From: Acidobacteriota bacterium
GTDB taxonomy: Bacteria; Acidobacteriota; Terriglobia; Acidiferrales; UBA7541
Direction of reading: 5' to 3'
Assembly (NCBI GenBank): GCA_003161495.1
Contig: PMOP01000333.1
Span: 1-5,208, forward strand
DNA length: 5,208 nt
Positions within the stretch are counted from its first letter, which is position 1. Each line of letters begins with the position of its first letter. Below are positions 1 through 5,208 of this stretch, piece after piece. Under the pieces are notes generated by a model, which was not told where the DNA came from, did no database searches, and was given only the letters and a program-made list of their open reading frames with translations. The translations under genes were made by a program, and so were the position numbers.

Positions 1-1397
1 AGAAACATTTCCACGCCGGAAATCGTTTCGATGCCTTTTCTGCGCGCCAGCCGCAACAATTCCGTTTCCCGCGGACGGTACACCATGTCCATCACGATCC
101 GGCAATTCAGCTCCGCGCTCGTGAGCGGAGAGCCGCCACGTGGGTGCATCCCGATGGGCGTGCAATTCACAATCGCATCGAAAAATTCGTGGCTGAGATC
201 GCCGCGCGCAACTGTTTGCCCGCCAATGGCGCGAGCCAGCGCCCGGGCGCGTTCCGGACGCCTCGCACAAAGACAAACAATCGAGCCCGCCTGCGCCAGC
301 GCGAACGCGGCCGCTCTCGCGGCTCCTCCCGCTCCATACAGCAGCACGCGGCTTCCCCGGAGGCGCATCCGCCGCTCCAGGCTGCGCAGCACTCCGACGT
401 AGTCCGTATTGTACCCGTACAATTGTCCGCCGCCACGCACCACGACAGTGTTGACCGCTCCAATCCGCTCCGCCAGTGGATCGCAGCCACCCAGAAACCT
501 CAGGATGGTTTCCTTGTGCGGAATCGTGACCGAAAGGCCCGCGACCCCAAATCCATCCATCGCTCGCAAAAATTCTCGCAGATGGCGAACGAGAAACGGC
601 ACAAATACCGCGTCGAACTTCCGCGCATGAAATGCCGTATTGTGCAGCAAGGGCGAGAGCGAATGCCCGATCGGATCGCCAATCACGCCGTACACACGCG
701 TGCGCCGAGTAATCCGCTCGGCCCGGTAAAGATCGGCCATCGCGTCCAGCGAGAGTTGGCCGGGCGCCGTGGCCTGTTCCACCGCCGCATACGCCAGTGC
801 GCTGCCCATGCGCAGCGACAAGACGCGCCCGGCAAGTCCGAATTCGCCCATGGGTATCGCGACGGCATCGCGACGCGCGCGGGCCAATTCGCAAATGCGC
901 ACGCTATCCGAAACAGTGCGGCATTGCGCCGCGATCTTGATCGCCTGTCCACCCGCCCGTTCGAGTTGGCGAACAACTCCTCCGAGGTTACGCGGCGTTC
1001 CTCGAAAATCATGGTAGGACACCATCACTCGTGCAGGAAAAAGCGCGCGCGCCAGATCATCCCCTTCAACATGCTTGGCCGTTTCAATTTCAATGTCGCA
1101 CCATGCGCAACCTGAGCGCGCCGCTTGCGCCAGGATTCCGATCTGCTCTTCCCGGCTGCCTTGGAACAGTCCTCCACCTTCTCGCCGCCTGCAAGTGGCA
1201 ATAAACACTGCGCGCGGCCTTTTGCGCCGCAGCCAGGACAGAAGGGCTTCCCTTTCCTTTACGTTGCGCAAATAGTCGAGGCGCAATTCGAGCGTGCGCG
1301 TTTTACGCAATCCCTGACGGACCTGCAATCTCATCTCGCGCGCTGTTTCACCGGCGACGACCGCGCACACCCGATCTTTTCCGAACAGACCCTTCAA
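1..1397 (-). CDS. aroDE: Bifunctional 3-dehydroquinate dehydratase (type I) / shikimate dehydrogenase, 3' end cut by window
   Basis: This cytoplasmic enzyme does steps 3 and 4 of the shikimate pathway: dehydration of 3-dehydroquinate, then NADPH-dependent reduction to shikimate. The frame is open for 465 codons. Residues about 9-225 are a class I dehydratase: ELRLD at 37-41, REGG at 72-75, His129 in SYHDF (catalytic His), Lys154 in IKIAA (Schiff-base Lys), Arg191, and APGQ at 211-214. Residues about 234-465 are the dehydrogenase: GHSLSP at 244-249 (shikimate-binding serines), SVTIPHK with catalytic Lys295, GAVNT at 313-317, YNTD with Asp332, the NADP loop GAGGAARA at 355-362 and a basic RR patch after the next strand. 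The last visible residues, GVEMF, are typical of the family C-terminus, so about 30-40 residues are missing. I chose the TTG start because the first in-frame ATG (base 1334) would remove the first beta strand, and because AGGAGG sits just before the TTG. The fusion order matches plant and acidobacterial AroDE. Function is very secure; the start is fairly secure. Confidence 0.95.
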   Translation of the reverse strand, partial: MKGLFGKDRVCAVVAGETAREMRLQVRQGLRKTRTLELRLDYLRNVKEREALLSWLRRKRPRAVFIATCRRREGGGLFQGSREEQIGILAQAARSGCAWCDIEIETAKHVEGDDLARALFPARVMVSYHDFRGTPRNLGGVVRQLERAGGQAIKIAAQCRTVSDSVRICELARARRDAVAIPMGEFGLAGRVLSLRMGSALAYAAVEQATAPGQLSLDAMADLYRAERITRRTRVYGVIGDPIGHSLSPLLHNTAFHARKFDAVFVPFLVRHLREFLRAMDGFGVAGLSVTIPHKETILRFLGGCDPLAERIGAVNTVVVRGGGQLYGYNTDYVGVLRSLERRMRLRGSRVLLYGAGGAARAAAFALAQAGSIVCLCARRPERARALARAIGGQTVARGDLSHEFFDAIVNCTPIGMHPRGGSPLTSAELNCRIVMDMVYRPRETELLRLARRKGIETISGVEMF

Positions 1398-1401
1398 GCG
1401 C

Positions 1402-1407
1402 CCTCCT
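1402..1407 (-). promoter_or_regulatory. Shine-Dalgarno site of aroDE
   Basis: Read on the minus strand this is a perfect AGGAGG followed by GCGC and then TTG (1397-1395). The 4-base gap is slightly short, but this is the only strong ribosome-binding site near the point where protein homology begins. It is the main reason for calling a TTG start. Confidence 0.75.
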
Positions 1408-1420
1408 GCCAGGAAGACAA

Positions 1421-1449
1421 ACTTTAGGCTTCTATCACGTGGTTGACAA
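1421..1449 (-). promoter_or_regulatory. Putative sigma70-type promoter for aroDE
   Basis: On the minus strand, TTGTCA (1449-1444, 5 of 6 to TTGACA) is separated by exactly 17 bases from TAAAGT (1426-1421, 4 of 6 to TATAAT). Transcription would begin near base 1414 and give a leader of less than 20 bases that still contains the AGGAGG site. Prediction by eye only. Confidence 0.5.
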
Positions 1450-1476
1450 ATGTGTAAAGCGTCCCCGCACGTTTTG

Positions 1477-1505
1477 TTGACGCTCCCGGGGCCCGGTGCT
1501 AGCTT
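1477..1505 (+). promoter_or_regulatory. Putative extended -10 promoter for the secreted two-repeat protein
   Basis: TTGACG (1477-1482) is followed after 17 bases by TAGCTT (1500-1505), with the extended -10 dinucleotide TG at 1497-1498. The spacer contains the odd-centred dyad CCGGG-G-CCCGG (1486-1496). Transcription would start near 1512, leaving a leader of about 54 bases before the ATG at 1566. The promoter faces away from the predicted aroDE promoter, with 27 bases between the two -35 boxes. Confidence 0.5.
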
Positions 1506-1552
1506 GGATGGGCAGCCTTAACCGGTGTGGGACGACTAAAGATGCGAACGCT

Positions 1553-1557
1553 AGGAG
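1553..1557 (+). promoter_or_regulatory. Shine-Dalgarno site choosing the ATG at 1566
   Basis: AGGAG lies 8 bases before ATG 1566. An in-frame GTG at 1527 and an ATG at 1542 would add 13 or 8 residues before a normal signal peptide and lack a comparable ribosome-binding site, so the ATG at 1566 is preferred. Confidence 0.7.
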
Positions 1558-1565
1558 CGGTCTCC

Positions 1566-2447
1566 ATGAACAATAAAATTGGCTATCGTACTCTCACTAT
1601 GGGACTTAGAGTGGGGCTGGGCCTGATCGCCTGGGCCGGCGTCGCCTCCGCTCAGCAGTATGTCCCGACCACACCTACGCAAGAGAGCCTATATTGCTCC
1701 GGCGTTGTGACCGATCGGCAGGTCCCGGGAGATACCTATCTGATTTCCGGCGAAAATTCCCGATATAAGACCACATTCGTCCCCGGCGATTATGTGTTTA
1801 TAAATCAAGGGGCGGACCATGGTGTAAAAGTCGGAGATCAATTTGAAGTGGTCCGGCGCGAGAGTGACACGACGGGGGTCGTCTGGTTCAAGTATCAACC
1901 CATGTTAAGCCGCGCCATGGGATCCACGTATACCGATATTGGGCGATTGCGCATCGTACACGTCGACGCGAAGACTTCCACTGCGGAAATGGCCATGGCC
2001 TGCGACATGATGCAGCGTGGAGACCTCGTGCGGCCATTTGTCGCACGGCCTGCGCCTCAGTATCATACCGTGAAGCTTGATCCCTTCGCCGCGCCTTCCG
2101 GGAAAAAAACGGCGATGGTCGTGAGCACCAAGGACTTCGGAGCTCTCGTCGGGCCGGGACGCATCGTGTACATCAATCTGGGAAGCAATCAGGGCGTTCA
2201 GGTCGGGGACTATTTCCGCATGTTCAGGTATCAGGGCTCGCAAAGCGACACCATGTATGAAATAAAGAATACCTCTTACACGGTGTTCGGGTTTGGGAGC
2301 ACCCCCGTGGCGTACGAGTGGAACAATCTTCCGCGCCATGTTCTGGGCGAGGGAATTGTCCTGCGCACTGGGCCTAACTCATCGACCGTCCAGGTGACAG
2401 CATCCCGGCAGGAAATTTATGTCGGCGATTACGTGGAATTGGAATAG
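1566..2447 (+). CDS. Secreted protein of unknown function with a duplicated FlgT-C-like beta domain
   Basis: I do not recognise a named family. The 293-residue product starts with a classical signal peptide: basic region to Arg15, hydrophobic stretch 16-27, and an ASA motif ending at residue 29 before QQ. There is no lipobox cysteine. The mature part is two copies of one domain, about residues 60-157 and 184-292. Each opens with a motif of the form PG..V.IN.G...GV.VGD.F...R (73-97 and 197-221, 13 of 25 identical without gaps) and closes with G...........ST............GD.V (126-155 and 261-290). The opening motif resembles the C-terminal domain of the flagellar protein FlgT and similar small beta-barrel domains; that is a resemblance by eye. 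The only cysteines in the mature chain, Cys44 and Cys146, could form a disulfide in the periplasm. The gene has its own promoter and terminator and so is probably monocistronic. An envelope or periplasmic structural role is inference. Confidence 0.85.
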   Translation: MNNKIGYRTLTMGLRVGLGLIAWAGVASAQQYVPTTPTQESLYCSGVVTDRQVPGDTYLISGENSRYKTTFVPGDYVFINQGADHGVKVGDQFEVVRRESDTTGVVWFKYQPMLSRAMGSTYTDIGRLRIVHVDAKTSTAEMAMACDMMQRGDLVRPFVARPAPQYHTVKLDPFAAPSGKKTAMVVSTKDFGALVGPGRIVYINLGSNQGVQVGDYFRMFRYQGSQSDTMYEIKNTSYTVFGFGSTPVAYEWNNLPRHVLGEGIVLRTGPNSSTVQVTASRQEIYVGDYVELE

Positions 2448-2487
2448 CCCCAGCACGAATTTCATTTCGCAATCCGCGCCGAAAAAA

Positions 2488-2524
2488 GGATTCGATTCGC
2501 AGGATGAATCGGATCCTTTTTTTT
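2488..2524. terminator. Bidirectional intrinsic terminator between convergent genes
   Basis: GGATTCGATTC (2488-2498) pairs with GAATCGGATCC (2506-2516) over 11 positions around a 7-base loop. It is preceded by six A (2482-2487) and followed by eight T (2517-2524). In plus-strand RNA all 11 positions pair, one as G-U; in minus-strand RNA that position is a C-A mismatch but the stem is followed by six U. It lies 41 bases after the stop of the secreted-protein gene and 80 bases after the stop of the convergent AMMECR1 gene, so it probably ends both transcripts. Confidence 0.92.
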
Positions 2525-2595
2525 CTGGGATGAAGAAGCAAAAGTTGCAAATTCAAATCATGGTAGAACCATTCGCGCCGCCCGCTGGAGTGGCC

Positions 2596-3174
2596 TCACG
2601 ATTCGGAATTTGCGCGCGATTTCTTTTCCGAAAAAATTTCCGCGGTGAAACCCAGTATTTCCACGGCCGGATCCCGCCAGGCATCGCGCGGCAACCCGGC
2701 TTTTACACAGGTTTCTTCGAGCAGGCGCTGGCCTGACCATTTTCGTTCCGTGGCAACTTGCGGAAGCAAAAGTCCTCTGGAGGAGCCTCGCACTACCATC
2801 AATCCATGCCGGCCCGCAACAATCGCCTCGGGCAGAATACGTTCCGGCGCGGTCAAGACCGAGATTTCGATTTCCAATGTTGCGACTTCCTCGGCGCGAA
2901 TTGGCGCGAACCGCGAATCGAACAGCGCCGCGCTGATCGCGGAACGGGCGACCACATCCGCAAGCGGGCCGGGGTTCTCTACTTGCCCCACACACCCGCG
3001 CAGCGCTTCGGCCAGGTATAAGCTGACAAACGCTCCTCTGCGTTCGGAAAGTGTTTTGGGGAAAGAAGGAAAATCGGGGACGCGCTTGTCGAGGATGGCG
3101 CTGGCAATCGCGCGGCGGGCAATTCCGACCAGCGCCAGCCAATCGTCACTGGACAGTCGGGACATCCTGGGCAT
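2596..3174 (-). CDS. AMMECR1-domain protein (AmmeMemoRadiSam system protein A-like)
   Basis: The 192-residue product is a full-length single AMMECR1 domain. Visible family marks are the signature LRGCVG at 58-63 with conserved Cys61, AALFDSRFAPI at 82-92, the LEIEISVL strand at 100-107, HGLMV at 123-127, GLLLPQVATE at 134-143, KAGL in the C-terminal third and LGFTAEIF near the end. No biochemical activity is firmly established for the family. In many bacteria and archaea it is encoded beside a Memo-like protein and a radical-SAM protein; neither is in this window. The start overlaps the end of pgsA by 29 bases (20 if the second ATG, base 3165, is used). Neither ATG has a good ribosome-binding site, which suggests translation coupled to pgsA. 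The second ATG gives an N-terminus closer to typical members. Transcription probably ends at the shared hairpin 80 bases downstream. Confidence 0.92.
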   Translation of the reverse strand: MPRMSRLSSDDWLALVGIARRAIASAILDKRVPDFPSFPKTLSERRGAFVSLYLAEALRGCVGQVENPGPLADVVARSAISAALFDSRFAPIRAEEVATLEIEISVLTAPERILPEAIVAGRHGLMVVRGSSRGLLLPQVATERKWSGQRLLEETCVKAGLPRDAWRDPAVEILGFTAEIFSEKKSRANSES

Positions 3175-3775
3175 TCTTGCGCCGTTCGAGAATTCTCAGG
3201 TGACGCCGCTGCTTCACGCTGCCATCGACACGGCCCCAAAACTTTTGAAAATACTGAAACGCGGAAACCACCGCGCTTCCCACCACGAGCCACAACAGAA
3301 TCACGCCGAGCGGCCGGATCATGGTGTGCTTCGCCGCCAGCATCACCGCGCAAACGGCAATCACCTGCAGAACCATTTTCGTTTTGCCGAGCGCCGACGC
3401 GGGAATTGTAAATCCTTCGGCGGAAGCGATGTTGCGCAACCCCAGAACCACGATTTCCCGGCCGATAATGATCACCGCCATCCAGCCGGGCACCAGATGC
3501 ATTTCCACCAGGGAAATAAATGCCGCGGAAATCAGAAGCTTATCGGCGATGGGATCCAGCAGAATTCCCAGCGTGGTGACTTCGCTTCGCCGCCGCGCAT
3601 AAAAGCCGTCCGCCCAATCCGTGGCCGCAGCGGCCAAAAGAATCAGCACGCCCCACTCCGCAAAATTAATCGTCACTCCCAAAAATGCGATATTGGGTTC
3701 GCGGGTCAAAAGGATAACGACCAGCACCGGGATAAAAAAAATCCGTAGAATGGTCAGGCTGTTTGGCAGGTTCAT
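3146..3775 (-). CDS. pgsA: CDP-diacylglycerol--glycerol-3-phosphate 3-phosphatidyltransferase
   Basis: This integral membrane enzyme transfers a phosphatidyl group from CDP-diacylglycerol to sn-glycerol 3-phosphate, giving phosphatidylglycerophosphate, the precursor of phosphatidylglycerol and cardiolipin. The 209-residue product begins MNLPNSLTILR, typical of PgsA. It carries the complete CDP-alcohol phosphatidyltransferase signature D-x2-DG-x2-AR-x8-G-x3-D-x3-D: Asp53, Asp56, Gly57, Ala60, Arg61, Gly70, Asp74 and Asp78. PgsA-type motifs follow: GRE at 105-107, RN at 114-115 and GKTKMVLQ at 130-137. Hydrophobic segments lie at about 12-23, 42-52, 80-90, 96-112 and 134-175, with a basic tail from about 185. 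The frame is open upstream to about 3970, but that extension lies beyond the predicted promoter at 3840-3868 and matches nothing, so the ATG at 3775 is chosen. The ribosome-binding site is weak (AGGAAG 15 bases upstream). Some family members use other alcohols, but the N-terminus and GKxK motif favour glycerol 3-phosphate. Confidence 0.93.
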   Translation of the reverse strand: MNLPNSLTILRIFFIPVLVVILLTREPNIAFLGVTINFAEWGVLILLAAAATDWADGFYARRRSEVTTLGILLDPIADKLLISAAFISLVEMHLVPGWMAVIIIGREIVVLGLRNIASAEGFTIPASALGKTKMVLQVIAVCAVMLAAKHTMIRPLGVILLWLVVGSAVVSAFQYFQKFWGRVDGSVKQRRHLRILERRKNAQDVPTVQ

Positions 3776-3839
3776 GACACACCCGGAGGGCTTCCTGCTC
3801 CTCTTTTGGACGTATACGCCCAATCGCGAGGCGTGACCC

Positions 3840-3868
3840 ACTATAGTCGCACCCGCGCGGGCAGTCAA
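3840..3868 (-). promoter_or_regulatory. Strong sigma70-type promoter for the pgsA-AMMECR1 operon
   Basis: On the minus strand TTGACT (3868-3863, 5 of 6) is separated by 17 bases from TATAGT (3845-3840, 5 of 6). Transcription would start near 3833, giving a leader of about 58 bases before pgsA. The spacer contains the perfect 10-bp palindrome CCCGCGCGGG (3852-3861). This is the best promoter match in the window, and its position excludes longer pgsA starts. Confidence 0.7.
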
Positions 3869-4021
3869 CGATTGCTCAAGGCGATTCGCCCCAAACATTG
3901 GAAGAGGCACACCGCCCTCTGAAAAGCACACAACCAGGGGCATATACTCATAGGTGACATAGACCTGCAAGCCTGTGCAAAATCAGGATCTTACAACCGA
4001 TCGCACGGAAAAGCCTCAATA

Positions 4022-4038
4022 TGCTGAATGATTCAGCA
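4022..4038. repeat. 17-bp perfect dyad, operator-like
   Basis: TGCTGAAT-G-ATTCAGCA is an exact inverted repeat of 8-bp arms around one central base. It is bordered by direct repeats ATATGC at 4019-4024 and 4040-4045, 21 bases (two helical turns) apart. It lies just downstream, on the minus strand, of a perfect TATAAT at 4056-4051, where a repressor would be expected to bind. No T tract follows, so it is not an intrinsic terminator. The binding protein is unknown. Confidence 0.5.
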
Positions 4039-4145
4039 GATATGCCTGTAATTATATGAAATTAGGGCAGTTACAGTATAGCTGGAGCAATCAGCAAGGG
4101 TCATGCAAGAGTTTCACGCCTTCGCGTCTTAAACGCAGGAGATTT

Positions 4146-4166
4146 ATTTCCACAGCCTTTTCCACA
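4146..4166 (+). promoter_or_regulatory. Two tandem DnaA-box-like 9-mers
   Basis: ATTTCCACA (4146-4154, 7 of 9 to the consensus TTATCCACA) and TTTTCCACA (4158-4166, 8 of 9) are in the same orientation, 12 bases apart from start to start, beside AT-rich DNA. They could be DnaA-binding sites. With only two imperfect copies and no dnaA, dnaN or gidA nearby, an origin call is not supported. Confidence 0.3.
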
Positions 4167-4269
4167 ATTGACCGGCGATTCCTACCGTCCGCGCGATCCC
4201 GAAATACATGGATTTGGTTGCCGTTTCTAGGGTCTTTCCCCTTCCCTATTCACGCCGCTAAGGCCCGAA

Positions 4270-5208
4270 TTATGCGAGCGTTGGCTCTGGAGCGATTCTA
4301 AGTTGGCGCGCCACGGACTCGGGAATTTCCGCTTCGATGGCCATGGTCGAGTCGCGCACTTCCGAATGCAGCACGCGGCCGAGAGCATGAACGAGAGCGA
4401 TCGCGCGTCCATTCGACAGCGGAAGCGTGAAGTGCAAATGCAGCAAGGGATCGACGGGCATCGCTTCGTCAATGCGGCGGAGCAGCGCCTCCAGCCCTTC
4501 GCCGGTCAGGCCGGAGACGCGCGAGGAATTTTGATTTCCATTTACGGCGGCGGCCTCCTCGGGGGTAAGCCTATCAATTTTGTTAAGCACGTGGAGGCGG
4601 GGGCGGTCCGCAACACCCAGCTCTTTCAGAATTTTTTCCACTTCGGCGTCCTGCTCGGTATGGTGCGGGTTCGAGATATCCGTGACGAGGAGAATCAGCG
4701 CCGATTCCTGCACTTCCTCCAGCGTGGCTCGAAACGCGGCGATCAATCCCGGAGGAAGGTCGCGAATAAATCCGACGGTGTCGGACAGAAGCACGCGCCG
4801 GTTTGATGGAAGGCGCACGGCGCGCACGGTCGGGTCGAGCGTGGCGAACATTTTTGAAGAGACAAGAACGCCTGCGCGGCTCAGCGAATTGAAGAGCGTC
4901 GATTTCCCCGCGTTGGTGTAGCCCACAAGCGCTACGGTTCCGAGCGGCACGGCCTGGCGCGTTTGCCTGCGCAGGGATCGCTGTTTCCTGATGGCCTCGA
5001 TGGCTTTCGTGATCTTGCTGACGCGCTCGCGGATGCGGCGGCGGTCGGTTTCGAGTTTCTGTTCGCCAGGGCCACGCGTTCCGATTCCGCCGGCTTGCCG
5101 CGACAGTTCTTTGGCGCTTCCAGCCAGACGAGGCAGCGTGTAATTGAGTTGCGCGAGTTCGACTTGCAGTTGCCCTTCGCGGCTGCGCGCGTGCCGCGCA
5201 AAAATATC
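4270..5208 (-). CDS. hflX: Ribosome-splitting GTPase HflX, 5' end cut by window
   Basis: HflX is a cytoplasmic GTPase that binds the 50S subunit and splits stalled or hibernating 70S ribosomes, notably under heat stress in E. coli. The visible 312 residues start inside the HflX N-terminal domain at DIFARHARSREGQLQVEL (1-18), a hallmark of the family, followed by GGIGTRGPGE and a charged helical linker (about 50-84). The G domain follows: G1 GYTNAGKST (96-104), switch region TLDPT (123-127), G3 DTVGF (143-147), G4 NKID (209-212) and a G5-like SGLTGEG (232-238), where most members have SALTGEG. After the G domain comes a short C-terminal domain ending in PTLA. Members are usually about 400-430 residues, so roughly 100 N-terminal residues lie outside the window. 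All nucleotide-binding residues are present. A 494-base gap to pgsA on the same strand and the pgsA promoter argue against a single operon. Confidence 0.96.
   Translation of the reverse strand, partial: DIFARHARSREGQLQVELAQLNYTLPRLAGSAKELSRQAGGIGTRGPGEQKLETDRRRIRERVSKITKAIEAIRKQRSLRRQTRQAVPLGTVALVGYTNAGKSTLFNSLSRAGVLVSSKMFATLDPTVRAVRLPSNRRVLLSDTVGFIRDLPPGLIAAFRATLEEVQESALILLVTDISNPHHTEQDAEVEKILKELGVADRPRLHVLNKIDRLTPEEAAAVNGNQNSSRVSGLTGEGLEALLRRIDEAMPVDPLLHLHFTLPLSNGRAIALVHALGRVLHSEVRDSTMAIEAEIPESVARQLRIAPEPTLA

Larger units (their letters stand above)
3869..4269. other. 400-base gene-free stretch with an AT-rich block
   Basis: Between the hflX stop and the pgsA promoter I find no credible gene. 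Short open frames here (for example plus 4056-4301) lack ribosome-binding sites and family motifs. No tRNA is visible. Bases 4011-4090 contain only 30 G or C in 80, far below the neighbouring genes. The block holds a 17-bp dyad (4022-4038), a perfect minus-strand TATAAT (4056-4051) without a convincing -35 box, a 6-bp inverted repeat CTGTAA/TTACAG (4046-4051 and 4071-4076), and two DnaA-box-like 9-mers (4146-4166). No clear terminator follows hflX; TAGGG/CCCTA just downstream is only 5 bp and lacks a U tract. Confidence 0.6.

Noticed and set aside
144..1115. Long plus-strand open frame of 323 codons opposite aroDE
   Set aside because: It is codon-for-codon antisense to the AroDE frame, has no ribosome-binding site or recognisable domain, and its composition (rich in Arg, His and Gln) is that of a shadow frame in GC-rich DNA.
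2560..2572. Small hairpin ATGGT-AGA-ACCAT downstream of the AMMECR1 gene
   Set aside because: A 5-bp stem without a U tract is expected by chance; the strong terminator nearby explains transcript ending.
2645..3748. Long plus-strand open frame of 367 codons opposite the AMMECR1 and pgsA genes
   Set aside because: It runs antisense through two genes with clear family motifs, and its product is low-complexity and rich in Arg, Ser, Asn and His, with no motif.
3919..3948. Plus-strand promoter-like pair CTGAAA and TATACT
   Set aside because: The -35 box is weak, the spacer is 18 bases, and no plus-strand gene or terminator follows; an antisense RNA cannot be supported from sequence alone.
3776..3970. 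N-terminal extension of PgsA to a TTG at 3970
   Set aside because: The added 65 residues match nothing, have no ribosome-binding site, and would begin upstream of the good promoter at 3840-3868.
4056..4301. Small plus-strand open frame of 81 codons between pgsA and hflX
   Set aside because: It has no ribosome-binding site, overlaps the hflX 3' end on the other strand, and has an unremarkable, basic composition.
4270..5208. Alternative identity of the GTPase as Era, Der/EngA or Obg
   Set aside because: The DIFARHARSREGQLQVEL segment, the GGIGTRGPGE linker and GYTNAGKST are specific to HflX.

Overview
The window holds five protein-coding genes in GC-rich DNA (roughly 60% GC by eye). The 3' end of the first gene lies beyond base 1 and the 5' end of the last lies beyond base 5208. 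The fused shikimate-pathway enzyme AroD-AroE, an AMMECR1-family protein and a secreted protein with an internal duplication together suggest an Acidobacteriota chromosome. That assignment is inference from gene content; there is no rRNA or other taxonomic marker here. All recognisable genes look like ordinary chromosomal genes, and I see no mobile element, CRISPR array, phage gene or tRNA.

Layout. Bases 1-1397 (minus) encode a bifunctional 3-dehydroquinate dehydratase/shikimate dehydrogenase (aroDE), reading from a TTG start with a strong Shine-Dalgarno sequence off the left edge. Bases 1398-1565 are a divergent promoter region. Bases 1566-2447 (plus) encode a 293-residue exported protein of unknown function built from two copies of a domain of about 100 residues. 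Bases 2488-2524 form a strong hairpin terminator, usable from both sides, between this gene and the convergent pair that follows. Bases 2596-3174 (minus, AMMECR1 family) and 3146-3775 (minus, phosphatidylglycerophosphate synthase pgsA) overlap and form an operon read from a good sigma70-type promoter at 3840-3868. Bases 3869-4269 are a 400-base gene-free stretch that includes an AT-rich block, a 17-bp dyad and a pair of DnaA-box-like 9-mers. Bases 4270-5208 (minus) are the C-terminal three quarters of the ribosome-splitting GTPase HflX.

How the genes relate. aroDE does two consecutive steps of chorismate synthesis (dehydroquinate to dehydroshikimate to shikimate). pgsA makes the precursor of phosphatidylglycerol, hflX rescues or recycles ribosomes under stress, and the AMMECR1 protein has no settled function. 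They do not form one pathway. The parts most worth a second look are the duplicated-domain secreted protein, the pgsA-AMMECR1 overlap without the usual Memo/radical-SAM partners in view, and the AT-rich dyad/DnaA-box region between hflX and pgsA. I found no clear evidence of a wholly new multi-gene system.
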